Positions 1 to 7,602 of a DNA stretch of 64,000 nucleotides are shown here, piece after piece. Source of the DNA: Sphingomonas sp. 1F27F7B (GTDB lineage: Bacteria; Pseudomonadota; Alphaproteobacteria; Sphingomonadales; Sphingomonadaceae); contig NZ_SCMK01000012.1 in the NCBI RefSeq assembly GCF_005503355.1, positions 62,001-126,000 on the forward strand, in the 5' to 3' direction. Within the stretch, counting starts at the first letter, position 1. Each line of letters begins with the position of its first letter. Made by a program: the position numbers and the translations under genes. Below the pieces are notes generated by a model. That model was not told the DNA's origin. It worked only from the letters and a program-made list of their open reading frames with translations, and did no database searches.

Positions 1-1
1 C

Positions 2-3000
2 GAAGGGAGCGACGGCGCCGACCTGATCACGCTGGACACCGGCGCGACGCTGACCGGCTGGCTGGACGGCGGCGCCGGCAACGACACGCTGGCGCTGGTC
101 GGCAGCGGCTCGGCGACGCTCGGCACGGTGCGCAACATCGAGAGCGCGACCAAGTCGGGCACCGGCACCTGGACGATCGCGACGCCGACCGGCATCGGCG
201 CCTGGACGATCACCGACGGCACGCTGGTGCTCGCCGGCGGCAATGCGATCGCCGACACCGCCTCGGTCGCGGTGAATGGCGGCACGGTGCGGCTCGCCGC
301 CTCCGAAGCGATCGGCAGCCTGTCGGGCACCGGCATCGTCGCTCTCGGCGCCAACACGCTCGGCCTGACCAGCGGCGGCTCGACCTTCACCGGCACGCTG
401 ACCGGCACCACCGGCAACCTGCTGATCGACGGCGCGAACTTCACCTTCGGCGGCACGGCGGGCTATGGCGGCCTCACCGAAGTCCGCTCGGGCGGCCTGA
501 CGCTGGCGGCAGGCGCCAGCTTCAACCCGGCATCGACGCTGCTCGTCGGCACCGCCGGCACGCTGAACCTGGCCAATGTCGGGATGACCGTGTCCCAGGC
601 AAAGCTGCAGGGCGTGCTGAACGGCAGCGGCACCCTGACCGCCTCGATCATCGAGCTCGACGGCGCGACGGTGAACGCCAACCTGGCGGGTCCGGTGACC
701 AACAGCGGCGGCATCTCGACGCTGAACGGCATGGTGGTCGGGGCCAATGTCGCAGTCACCGGCGGCACGCTGCGCCTCGGTGCCGGCGAGCGGATCGCCG
801 ACACGGCGAATTTGAGCGTCGCGCAGGGCGCCACCTTCGACCTTCAGGGCTTCAACGAGACCGTGGCACTGGCGAGCCTCGCCGGCACGCTGGCCGGCAC
901 CGGCACGCTGACGGCCTCGGAATATGACCTGGCCGGTGCGACGGTGAACGCCAATCTCGGGGCCGGGACGGTCTATTCGACCGGCGCCAGCAAGTTGAAC
1001 GGCACCGCAGCAGGCAATGTCGCGGTCAATGGCGGCACGCTGACGCTCGGCGCCTCGAACCGGCTGGCGGACACCGCCACGGTGGCGGTCGCTTCGGGTG
1101 CCACGCTCGACATCGGCGCATTCAGCGACACGATCGGCACGCTCGGCCTGGGCGGCACGCTCGCCGGCACCGGCACGCTCACGGCGGGCCAGTATCAGCT
1201 GACCGGCGCGACGGTGAACGCCAATCTGGGTGCGGGCACGCTGTTCAACCTGGGCGGCACCTCGGTGCTGAACGGCACCGCCGCCAGCGACGTCTCGGTC
1301 CAGGCCGGCACGCTGACGCTGGGGGCCGCCAACCGCATCGCCGACACGGCAACGCTGAATGTCGGCACCGGCGCGACCTTCAACCTGGGCAATTTCAACG
1401 AGACGGTGGGCCTGGCCGGCATTGCCGGCACGCTGGCCGGCACCGGCACGCTCACCGCTGGCCAGTACCAGCTGACCGGCGCGACGGTGAACGCCAATCT
1501 GGGCAACGGCACGCTGTTCAACCTGGGCGGCACCTCGGTGCTCAACGGAACCGCGGCGGGCAATGTCGCGGTCCAGGCCGGCACACTGGCGCTCGGCGCC
1601 TCGAACCGGCTGGCGGACACCGCCACCGTGGCAGTCGCCTCGGGCGCCACGCTCGACATCGGCGCGTTCAGCGACACGATCGGCACGATCGGCCTGGGCG
1701 GCACGCTGGCCGGCACCGGCACGCTCACCGCGGGCCAGTATCAGCTGACCGGTGCGACGGTGAACGCCAATCTGGGCAACGGCACGCTGTTCAACCTGGG
1801 CGGCACGTCAGTGCTGAACGGCACCGCCGCCGGCGACGTCTCGGTCCAGGCCGGCACGCTCACGCTGGGGGCAGCCAACCGCATCGCCGACACGGCCACG
1901 CTGAATGTCGGCACCGGCGCGACCTTCAACCTGGGCAATTTCAACGAGACGGTGGGCCTGGCCGGCATCGCCGGCACGCTGGCCGGCACCGGCACGCTCA
2001 CCGCTGGCCAGTACCAGCTGACCGGCGCGACGGTGAACGCCAATCTCGGCAACGGCGCGCTGTTCAACCTGGGCGGCACCTCGGTCCTGAACGGCACGGC
2101 GGCGGCGACCAACGTCACTGTCCAGGCGGGCACGCTGCGCCTCGGCGCCAGCGACCGCCTGGCAGACAGCGCGACGCTGGGCGTGGCTTCGGGCGCGACC
2201 TTCGATCTTGCCGGCTATAACGAGACGGTAGCCAGCCTCGCCGGCTCGGGCACGGTTGCGCTGGGCACCGGCCGCCTCACCCTGTCGAGCGCCGCGAACA
2301 CGGCGTTCGGCGGCGCGATCACCGGCTCGGGCACGATCGACAAGCAGGGCATCGGCACGCTGACGCTGGCCGGCACCTTCGCCACCACCGGGCGCTTCGA
2401 CGTCTCGGCCGGCACCCTCGCCTTCTCGGGCTCCACTCAGGGCGGCATCCGCGTCCAGGGCGGCACGCTGACCGGCGGCGGCACGCTGGCAGGCCCGCTG
2501 ACGATCGCCTCGGGGACCTTCTCGCCGGGCGGCCTCGCCGGTGCGCCGGGCGCGATCAACCCCATCGGCAACTTCACCGTGGGCAGCCTGGTCGTCAGCG
2601 GCGGCACGCTGCTGTTCGACTTCGGCGGGACGGGCTTCAACTTCGCGTCGGACAGCATCAAGGTGAACGGCGCCGCCACGCTCACGGGCGGCACGGTGCA
2701 GGTCAACGCGCTGACTTCGGCGGCGAGCGACTATCGCTTCAACCAGCTCTACACGATCGTCCAGGCGAACACCCTCACCGGCACCTTCGCCAATGGCAGC
2801 GTGTTCGCCACGGTGGCGAGCAACCCGAACCTGAAATGGCGCCTGCGCTACGATCTGCTCGCCAACGCCGTGGTCCTCCAGGTCCAGAAGAACATGGAGT
2901 TCAACGACGGCATCGCGGCGGGCGACCGCAACACGCTCGCCGTCGCCAACGCGCTCGGCAGCTCGACCACCGGCAATGCGTCGGATCAATGGTCGGCGAC

Positions 3001-4120
3001 GCTCAACACGATCACCTCGCTCGACACGCAGCAGCGCGTGGCGGCGTTCCGGAGCCTGAGCGGGGAAATCCTCGCCAATGCCTCCAGCGCCACGATCTCG
3101 GCGAACAACCAGTTCACCGACCTGCTCCGCCAGCGCGTCGGCGACGGCAGCGATGCGCTGATCGGCGGCGGCTTCGCGGGCTCGAGCCTGGCCGATGTCC
3201 GCACGACCGCCACGGCGGGCAACGGCTTCGCCAGCAGCCTGGCGGGCGCGAGCCTGCCGGGAGCCGGCGACGGGGAAGCGGGCAATGGCGGCATCTGGGG
3301 CCAGGTCTATGGCGGCTATCAGAAGCTGGTCGGCGACGGCGTCCATGCCGGCGTCGACAACACCGTGGCGGGTGTCGCCATGGGCCTCGAGACCCGGACC
3401 GGCGGCTTGACCGCGGGCATCGCCGGCGGCGTGGCGCAGATCGACTCCGACATGAACAGCCGCAGCGCCACGATGAGCGGGAACCAGTACCAGCTGGGCG
3501 GCTATCTCAGCTATGATGCGGGCAGCCTGTTCGTCGCCGCTTCCGGCAGCTGGTATTCGAGCGACCTGAACAGCCGGCGCACGCTGGCGCTGGGCACCAC
3601 CACCGCGCTTGCCACCGGCGACATCCACGCCACCGGCTATTCGGTGGGCGTGAGCGGCGGCTTCCGCACCGAGCTCGGCAATGGCCTGCGCCTCGCCCTG
3701 ATCGGCAGCGCGAACAAGGTCCGCAACCAGCAGGACGGCTTTGCCGAGAGTGCGGCCGGCGGCCTCGGCCTGCAGATGGCCTCGGCCAATCGCGACCTGT
3801 TCACCGCCGGTGCCGAGCTGCGCCTCGGCGCCAAGGTGAAGACCGGCGCGGGCGTGGCCATGCCCTGGGTCAGCATGGGCGTCCGCTACAATTCGGGCGA
3901 CCTCGATACCGTCGGCGCGCTGCGCTTCTCGGGCGCGCCGAGCGGCACGGGCGGCTTCGGCATTGAGGGCGTGCGGATGGCACCGGTGCTCGGCACGCTG
4001 GGCGTCGGCATCGATGCCCGGGCCAGCCGGAATGTCCGCCTGGGCATCGCGCTGGAAGGTTCGGCGGGCGAGAACACGCGCGAAGGCCGGGCATCGGTTC
4101 GCGTGAAGATCGGCTTCTAG
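2..4120 (+). CDS. Autotransporter adhesin (type V secretion), 5' end outside window
   Basis: The frame is already open at base 2, so the gene starts upstream and at least 1,372 codons are present. The visible passenger is a Gly/Thr/Ala/Asn-rich beta-helix made of short units such as GTLTLGA and NETVGLAG, typical of autotransporter-associated repeats (PATR type). It includes five roughly 91-residue tandem units (listed separately). From about base 3292 (GGIWGQVYGGY) to the end lies a transporter beta-barrel of about 275 residues. It ends in the motif KIGF, the terminal aromatic residue expected for BAM-dependent outer-membrane insertion. The product should be exported through Sec, form a 12-strand barrel and display or release the passenger, probably for adhesion or biofilm. 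The signal peptide cannot be seen. The ligand is unknown. Confidence 0.9.
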   Translation, partial: EGSDGADLITLDTGATLTGWLDGGAGNDTLALVGSGSATLGTVRNIESATKSGTGTWTIATPTGIGAWTITDGTLVLAGGNAIADTASVAVNGGTVRLAASEAIGSLSGTGIVALGANTLGLTSGGSTFTGTLTGTTGNLLIDGANFTFGGTAGYGGLTEVRSGGLTLAAGASFNPASTLLVGTAGTLNLANVGMTVSQAKLQGVLNGSGTLTASIIELDGATVNANLAGPVTNSGGISTLNGMVVGANVAVTGGTLRLGAGERIADTANLSVAQGATFDLQGFNETVALASLAGTLAGTGTLTASEYDLAGATVNANLGAGTVYSTGASKLNGTAAGNVAVNGGTLTLGASNRLADTATVAVASGATLDIGAFSDTIGTLGLGGTLAGTGTLTAGQYQLTGATVNANLGAGTLFNLGGTSVLNGTAASDVSVQAGTLTLGAANRIADTATLNVGTGATFNLGNFNETVGLAGIAGTLAGTGTLTAGQYQLTGATVNANLGNGTLFNLGGTSVLNGTAAGNVAVQAGTLALGASNRLADTATVAVASGATLDIGAFSDTIGTIGLGGTLAGTGTLTAGQYQLTGATVNANLGNGTLFNLGGTSVLNGTAAGDVSVQAGTLTLGAANRIADTATLNVGTGATFNLGNFNETVGLAGIAGTLAGTGTLTAGQYQLTGATVNANLGNGALFNLGGTSVLNGTAAATNVTVQAGTLRLGASDRLADSATLGVASGATFDLAGYNETVASLAGSGTVALGTGRLTLSSAANTAFGGAITGSGTIDKQGIGTLTLAGTFATTGRFDVSAGTLAFSGSTQGGIRVQGGTLTGGGTLAGPLTIASGTFSPGGLAGAPGAINPIGNFTVGSLVVSGGTLLFDFGGTGFNFASDSIKVNGAATLTGGTVQVNALTSAASDYRFNQLYTIVQANTLTGTFANGSVFATVASNPNLKWRLRYDLLANAVVLQVQKNMEFNDGIAAGDRNTLAVANALGSSTTGNASDQWSATLNTITSLDTQQRVAAFRSLSGEILANASSATISANNQFTDLLRQRVGDGSDALIGGGFAGSSLADVRTTATAGNGFASSLAGASLPGAGDGEAGNGGIWGQVYGGYQKLVGDGVHAGVDNTVAGVAMGLETRTGGLTAGIAGGVAQIDSDMNSRSATMSGNQYQLGGYLSYDAGSLFVAASGSWYSSDLNSRRTLALGTTTALATGDIHATGYSVGVSGGFRTELGNGLRLALIGSANKVRNQQDGFAESAAGGLGLQMASANRDLFTAGAELRLGAKVKTGAGVAMPWVSMGVRYNSGDLDTVGALRFSGAPSGTGGFGIEGVRMAPVLGTLGVGIDARASRNVRLGIALEGSAGENTREGRASVRVKIGF
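890..2254 (+). repeat. Five tandem ~273-bp repeats inside the autotransporter passenger
   Basis: Units begin at about 890, 1160, 1433, 1706 and 1979, each starting with codons for LAGTGTLTA. Each unit is 270-276 bp and encodes about 91 residues. Units 2 and 4 are nearly identical (AANRIADTATLNV, GNFNETVGLAGIAG), while units 1 and 3 share another version (ASNRLADTATVAV, GAFSDTIGT). The true period is therefore a pair of units of about 546 bp. Unit 5 is more diverged and leads into the non-repeated part. The lengths keep the frame. Confidence 0.9.
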
Positions 4121-4197
4121 CCGACAAGCGGCGCCACGGTTCGGAAAGGCCGGAATCCCGATCCGCACCGGACGCCGCCTGGCCCCACCGGGGGGCC

Positions 4198-4233
4198 GAG
4201 AGCCCGCGCAGGGTACTGCGCGGGCTCTCTTGT
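4198..4233 (+). terminator. Intrinsic terminator of the autotransporter gene
   Basis: A perfect 14-bp stem (4198-4211 with 4216-4229, GAGAGCCCGCGCAG paired to its complement) closes a GGTA tetraloop and is followed by TTGT. It lies 78 bases after the autotransporter stop codon. The stem is symmetric and could also stop transcription from the opposite side. Confidence 0.85.
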
Positions 4234-4289
4234 CACTGGCGCCGGGATGCCGATCGCCGGCTTGTGCCCAGGGCACCCATCCATCTTCC

Positions 4290-4418
4290 CTATCGATGAT
4301 CCCGCACTTCTTCGCGGAACTCGATCCCCAGCCGGCGGGCGGCATTGATCACCTCAGGCGTCCGCGGCGCAGGGATTTTACCGGTTCTTTGCACCCGTGC
4401 CTTAGGATCTCTCGCCAT
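4290..4418 (-). CDS. Possible 42-residue basic small protein
   Basis: An ATG at 4418 opens a 42-codon frame ending in TAG at 4290. The peptide begins MARDPKARVQRTGK, continues PAPRTPEVI and ends REEVRDHR. It is charged and has no membrane segment. A short AGGG lies just before the ATG, closer than ideal. The frame sits alone between the autotransporter terminator and a divergently read gene at 4446, so it is not a shadow of a known gene. I do not recognise the family. The coding call rests on composition and position only. Confidence 0.4.
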   Translation of the reverse strand: MARDPKARVQRTGKIPAPRTPEVINAARRLGIEFREEVRDHR

Positions 4419-4445
4419 GCCCTGGGAGCAACTTGCGAGGCGCGA

Positions 4446-4892
4446 ATGTTCGGGAAAAGGAAGGCAATCGACAGGCCCGAACTAGAGACCGACGGCACAC
4501 GGCCTGAATCGACGACACCATCGCACGATACGCTTGTGGTTGCCGCCGCATATGTCGTGTTTGTTTCGAGTACCGATAGGATGCCGTTTCTCGTGAACCG
4601 CCTGCACGAGCCGACCGCCTGTAGATCTCCGTCCATCGAGGGTGTCTGCTTTACCTTCGAATCAGAGCAGGGCGTGTCGGGTAGATTCTATTTCTTTCCG
4701 CAGTTCGCGTCCGTGTGGCCGGACGGCGAAGCCTCGCCACGTCATCAGATTCCAACCGAAATGACCGCGGCTCGCGTTCCCGGCTATACGGATGCGCTGC
4801 GCCAACTCCTGCGGCCGACCCCTCGCGGAATTTCATTCGACGAAGACCCAAATGCGATCCTGGCGCGCCTCCAATCCGATCGCGCCGGATAG
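4446..4892 (+). CDS. Hypothetical protein, 148 aa
   Basis: I do not recognise this protein. The ATG at 4446 (MFGKRKAIDRPELE) is preferred over the longer open frame from 4230 because that upstream stretch overlaps a terminator and has no ribosome site, while GCGAGG precedes 4446. The product is soluble, with a central hydrophobic strand (VVAAAYVVFVSS, residues about 32-43) and an aromatic patch (GRFYFFPQFASVWPDG), and no signal peptide. Third-position GC is clearly lower than in guaA next door, which suggests an acquired or poorly expressed gene. It stands alone, convergent with guaA. Confidence 0.6.
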   Translation: MFGKRKAIDRPELETDGTRPESTTPSHDTLVVAAAYVVFVSSTDRMPFLVNRLHEPTACRSPSIEGVCFTFESEQGVSGRFYFFPQFASVWPDGEASPRHQIPTEMTAARVPGYTDALRQLLRPTPRGISFDEDPNAILARLQSDRAG

Positions 4893-4994
4893 AGGGCGGC
4901 GCGACGCACCTTCAGCAGTCGGCCTCTCGATCGGCCTCGGCCCGAACCGAATCCTGCAGCTCGCTCCGGCGGCCCATCGTCGGGAGGTGGAGGC

Positions 4995-6551
4995 TCACTC
5001 CCACTCGATGGTCCCGGGCGGCTTGGAGGTATAGTCGTACACGACGCGGTTCACGCCCCGCACTTCGTTGACGATGCGCGTCGCCACGCGCGGGAGGAAG
5101 CCGCCCGGAAACTCGAACGCCTCGGCGGTCATGCCGTCGATCGAAGTCACCGCCCGCAGCGCCAGCACCGAATCATAGGTGCGCCCGTCGCCCATCACGC
5201 CGACCGTGCGCACCGGCGTCAGCACCGCAAAGGCCTGCCAGATCGCATCGTAGAGCCCGGCGTTGCGGATCTCTTCCAGATAGATCGCGTCCGCCTTGCG
5301 CAGGATGTCGCAGCGCTCCTTGCTCACTTCGCCCGGGATGCGGATCGCCAGGCCCGGCCCCGGAAAGGGATGGCGCCCGACAAACTGCTCGGGAAGCCCG
5401 AGTTCGCGGCCCAGCGCACGAACCTCGTCCTTGAACAGCTCGCGCAGCGGCTCGACGAGCTTCATGTTCATCCGCTCGGGCAGCCCGCCGACATTGTGGT
5501 GGCTCTTGATCGTCACCGAGGGGCCGCCGGTGAAGCTCACGCTTTCGATGACGTCCGGATAAAGCGTGCCCTGCGCCAGGAAATCGGCGCCGCCGATCTT
5601 GCGCGCCTCTTCCTCGAACACGTCGATGAAGGTCTTGCCGATGAACTTGCGCTTGGCCTCGGGATCGGTGACCCCGGCAAGGCCGCTCAGGAACAGCGTC
5701 TCCGCGTCCACATGGACGAGCGGGATATTGTAGTGGTTGCGGAACAGGCCGACGACCTGCTCGGCCTCGCCCGAGCGCATCAGCCCGTGATCGACGAACA
5801 CGCAGGTCAGCTGCTCGCCGATCGCCTCGTGGATCAGCACCGCCGCCACCGCGCTGTCGACTCCGCCGGAAAGGCCGCAGATCACCTTGCCGCTGCCCAC
5901 CTGCGCCCGGATCTCCGCGATCTTGGTCTGGCGGAACTCGGCCATCGTCCAGTCGCCCTGCAGACCGCAGACATGGCGGACGAAATTGGCGAGCAGCTTG
6001 GCGCCGTCGGGGGTGTGGACCACTTCCGGGTGGAACTGCATCGCATAATAGCGGCGATCGTCGTCGGCGATCACCGCGAAGGGCGCGCCGGCGCTGTGCG
6101 CGACCGGGCGGAAGCCGGGGGCGAGGTTGGTCACCTTGTCGCCATGGCTCATCCAGACCTGGTGGTTCTCGCCCTCGTGCCACATGCCGTCGAACAGCAC
6201 GCAGCCATCGTCGATCTCGATGAAGGCCCGGCCGAACTCGCCGCTGTCGCCCAACTGCACCGTGCCGCCCAATTGGTGCATCATCACCTGCTGGCCATAG
6301 CAGATGCCGAGCACCGGCAGCCCGCTGTCGAATATCTCCGGCGGAACGCGGGGGCTGCCCTCGTCGAGCACCGATGCGGGCGAGCCCGACAGGATGATGC
6401 CCTTGGGTTTCATCCGCGCGAACGCCTCGGCGGCAGTGGTGAAGGGAGCGATCTCGCTGTAAACTCCGGCCTCGCGCACGCGGCGCGCGATCAGCTGGGT
6501 CACCTGGCTACCGAAATCGACGATCAGGATGGAATCTGCATGCTGGTCCAT
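4995..6551 (-). CDS. guaA: GMP synthase (glutamine-hydrolysing)
   Basis: 518 residues, full length for bacterial GuaA. It converts XMP, ATP and glutamine to GMP in the cytoplasm, the last step of guanine nucleotide synthesis. The N-terminal class I glutamine amidotransferase domain (about 1-195) shows the nucleophile Cys84 in GICYGQQ and the His174/Glu176 pair in FHPEV. The ATP-pyrophosphatase domain carries the PP-loop SGGVDS at 228-233. The C-terminal dimerisation domain ends with the typical KPPGTIEWE. The ATG at 6551 is the natural start; no strong ribosome site is visible. It reads alone on the minus strand, with a decayed gene upstream. Confidence 0.98.
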   Translation of the reverse strand: MDQHADSILIVDFGSQVTQLIARRVREAGVYSEIAPFTTAAEAFARMKPKGIILSGSPASVLDEGSPRVPPEIFDSGLPVLGICYGQQVMMHQLGGTVQLGDSGEFGRAFIEIDDGCVLFDGMWHEGENHQVWMSHGDKVTNLAPGFRPVAHSAGAPFAVIADDDRRYYAMQFHPEVVHTPDGAKLLANFVRHVCGLQGDWTMAEFRQTKIAEIRAQVGSGKVICGLSGGVDSAVAAVLIHEAIGEQLTCVFVDHGLMRSGEAEQVVGLFRNHYNIPLVHVDAETLFLSGLAGVTDPEAKRKFIGKTFIDVFEEEARKIGGADFLAQGTLYPDVIESVSFTGGPSVTIKSHHNVGGLPERMNMKLVEPLRELFKDEVRALGRELGLPEQFVGRHPFPGPGLAIRIPGEVSKERCDILRKADAIYLEEIRNAGLYDAIWQAFAVLTPVRTVGVMGDGRTYDSVLALRAVTSIDGMTAEAFEFPGGFLPRVATRIVNEVRGVNRVVYDYTSKPPGTIEWE

Positions 6552-6601
6552 GCCCAGCGCGCTTAGCCAGAACCGGCGCCGGGGGGAAGGCCGCCGCGCG
6601 A

Positions 6602-6898
6602 TTATTCTGGCGGCAGCGCCACGATCCGGCCGGAAATGTCGCTAAGCCGGCCCTGCGCAGTGTCGCCGGCCTTGTTGGCAAGCAGGATCACCGCCGGCCG
6701 CTTCTCGGGCCAGAGCATCATCACGCTGGCAAAGCCCCGGGTGCCGCCCGAATAGCGCAGCTGGCGCCCGCCCCCGGCAGTTGCGAGACGATCCAGCCGA
6801 GGCCCACCCAGGTCTGCTTGTCGAGCGGGAACCAGCTGCCCTTGTGGCTGAGCGCTACCGCGGGATCGCGCGCGACAGCATCCCGGTCCCTCCCCCAA
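6602..6898 (-). pseudogene. Remnant of a serine beta-lactamase/AmpH-type hydrolase, frameshifted
   Basis: The last about 55 codons (LRYSGGTRGFASVMM ... IVALPPE) match the C-terminal part of class C beta-lactamase-fold hydrolases. YSGGT corresponds to the third catalytic motif (KTG/HSG) and is followed by the usual hydrophobic strand ending LLANKA. The preceding residues of the family (GSWFPLDKQTWVGLGWIVSQLP) are found in another frame. The two frames meet in a G-rich run near 6766-6780, so an indel has occurred. The remaining two thirds of the enzyme, including SxxK and YxN, are missing; the remnant abuts the stop of the next gene. It is non-functional as written, unless the indel is a sequencing error, which would still leave the 5' deletion. 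Confidence 0.75.
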
Positions 6899-6902
6899 AA
6901 GT

Positions 6903-7487
6903 TCAGAGTGCTTGCAGCCCCTCGATCGTCACGATCGGGCTGCTGCCCCGACGCAAGGCGCAGCGGAAGCCATGGCTTTCCCGAGTGGTGTCGCGATAGC
7001 CGTCGGCCAGGTCCAACCGCCCCTTGATCACCCAGCTCTTGCCGTTCCAGACGGTGCTGGTGACCGTAGAGACCTGCGCGAGGCGGGCATAACGCTCGCC
7101 CAGGCTTTCCGCTTCCAATGCACAGCGATCGGCGGCCGCGTCCTCGTCATATAGCCCGTCGAACTCCGCGGCATTGGGCGCCGGCGTCTCGACGATCGGC
7201 GCGCTGGCGGGCGGCGGCATCTCGCCGTAGCGGCTGCCGTCGACCGGGCCGGTATCGATCGGCACCCGCTCCTCCGCCGGCTCCGTGCCGTGCGACTTCT
7301 TCTTCCCGCTCGCGACCAGCGCCAGCACGCCGCCGACCACCAGGCCGCCGACGATCGCGTCGCCCAGATCGAACTTGTCCTTGTGCCTCTCGCGCGACGG
7401 GCGCCAGTCCTGCGCCTCCGCCGGCATCGCCAGCCCCATCATCGCCGCTACTGCAATCGTGCCGCCCGCAAGCTTCAGAACTTCCAT
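6903..7487 (-). CDS. Secreted/anchored hypothetical protein, 194 aa
   Basis: I do not recognise a family. The ATG at 7487 follows a strong GGAGGG. The N-terminus is a signal peptide ending PAEAQ (about residues 1-26). Next come a basic segment (RPSRERHKDKFD) and a Gly/Val-rich hydrophobic stretch (AIVGGLVVGGVLALVASG, about 43-60) that could be a membrane anchor or glycine zipper. A Pro-rich linker leads to a C-terminal domain with two cysteines (DRCALEAES, FRCALRR). A hydrolase remnant lies directly downstream. The function is unknown; periplasmic or membrane location is inferred. Confidence 0.8.
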   Translation of the reverse strand: MEVLKLAGGTIAVAAMMGLAMPAEAQDWRPSRERHKDKFDLGDAIVGGLVVGGVLALVASGKKKSHGTEPAEERVPIDTGPVDGSRYGEMPPPASAPIVETPAPNAAEFDGLYDEDAAADRCALEAESLGERYARLAQVSTVTSTVWNGKSWVIKGRLDLADGYRDTTRESHGFRCALRRGSSPIVTIEGLQAL

Positions 7488-7562
7488 GCCGCCCTCCGTT
7501 ACTTTCGCGAAACGAGAACTATGCGCGCCTGCCTGACGCGCGGCTGAACCGATTTACGGCCG

Positions 7563-7593
7563 GACGCCGTCCCCTTGCGACAGGAACGGCGTC
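7563..7593 (-). terminator. Hairpin downstream of the prolyl oligopeptidase gene
   Basis: GACGCCGT (7563-7570) pairs with ACGGCGTC (7586-7593), with extra CCT/AGG pairing inside the loop. It begins 10 bases after the peptidase stop. No T-run follows on the minus strand, so termination is only inferred. Confidence 0.5.
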
Positions 7594-7602
7594 TCCAGCG
7601 CC

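Noticed and set aside
890..2254. Regular repeats as a possible CRISPR or satellite
   Set aside because: They stay in frame and encode a beta-helix passenger.
1808..4345. Long open frame of 845 codons on the minus strand opposite the autotransporter
   Set aside because: It mirrors the repeats of the plus-strand gene, has Arg/Ala/Gly-biased composition without domains, and no start signal. GC-rich DNA often gives such antisense frames.
4230..4445. Upstream extension of the hypothetical gene at 4446
   Set aside because: It starts inside the terminator stem, has no ribosome site and opposes a better small frame.
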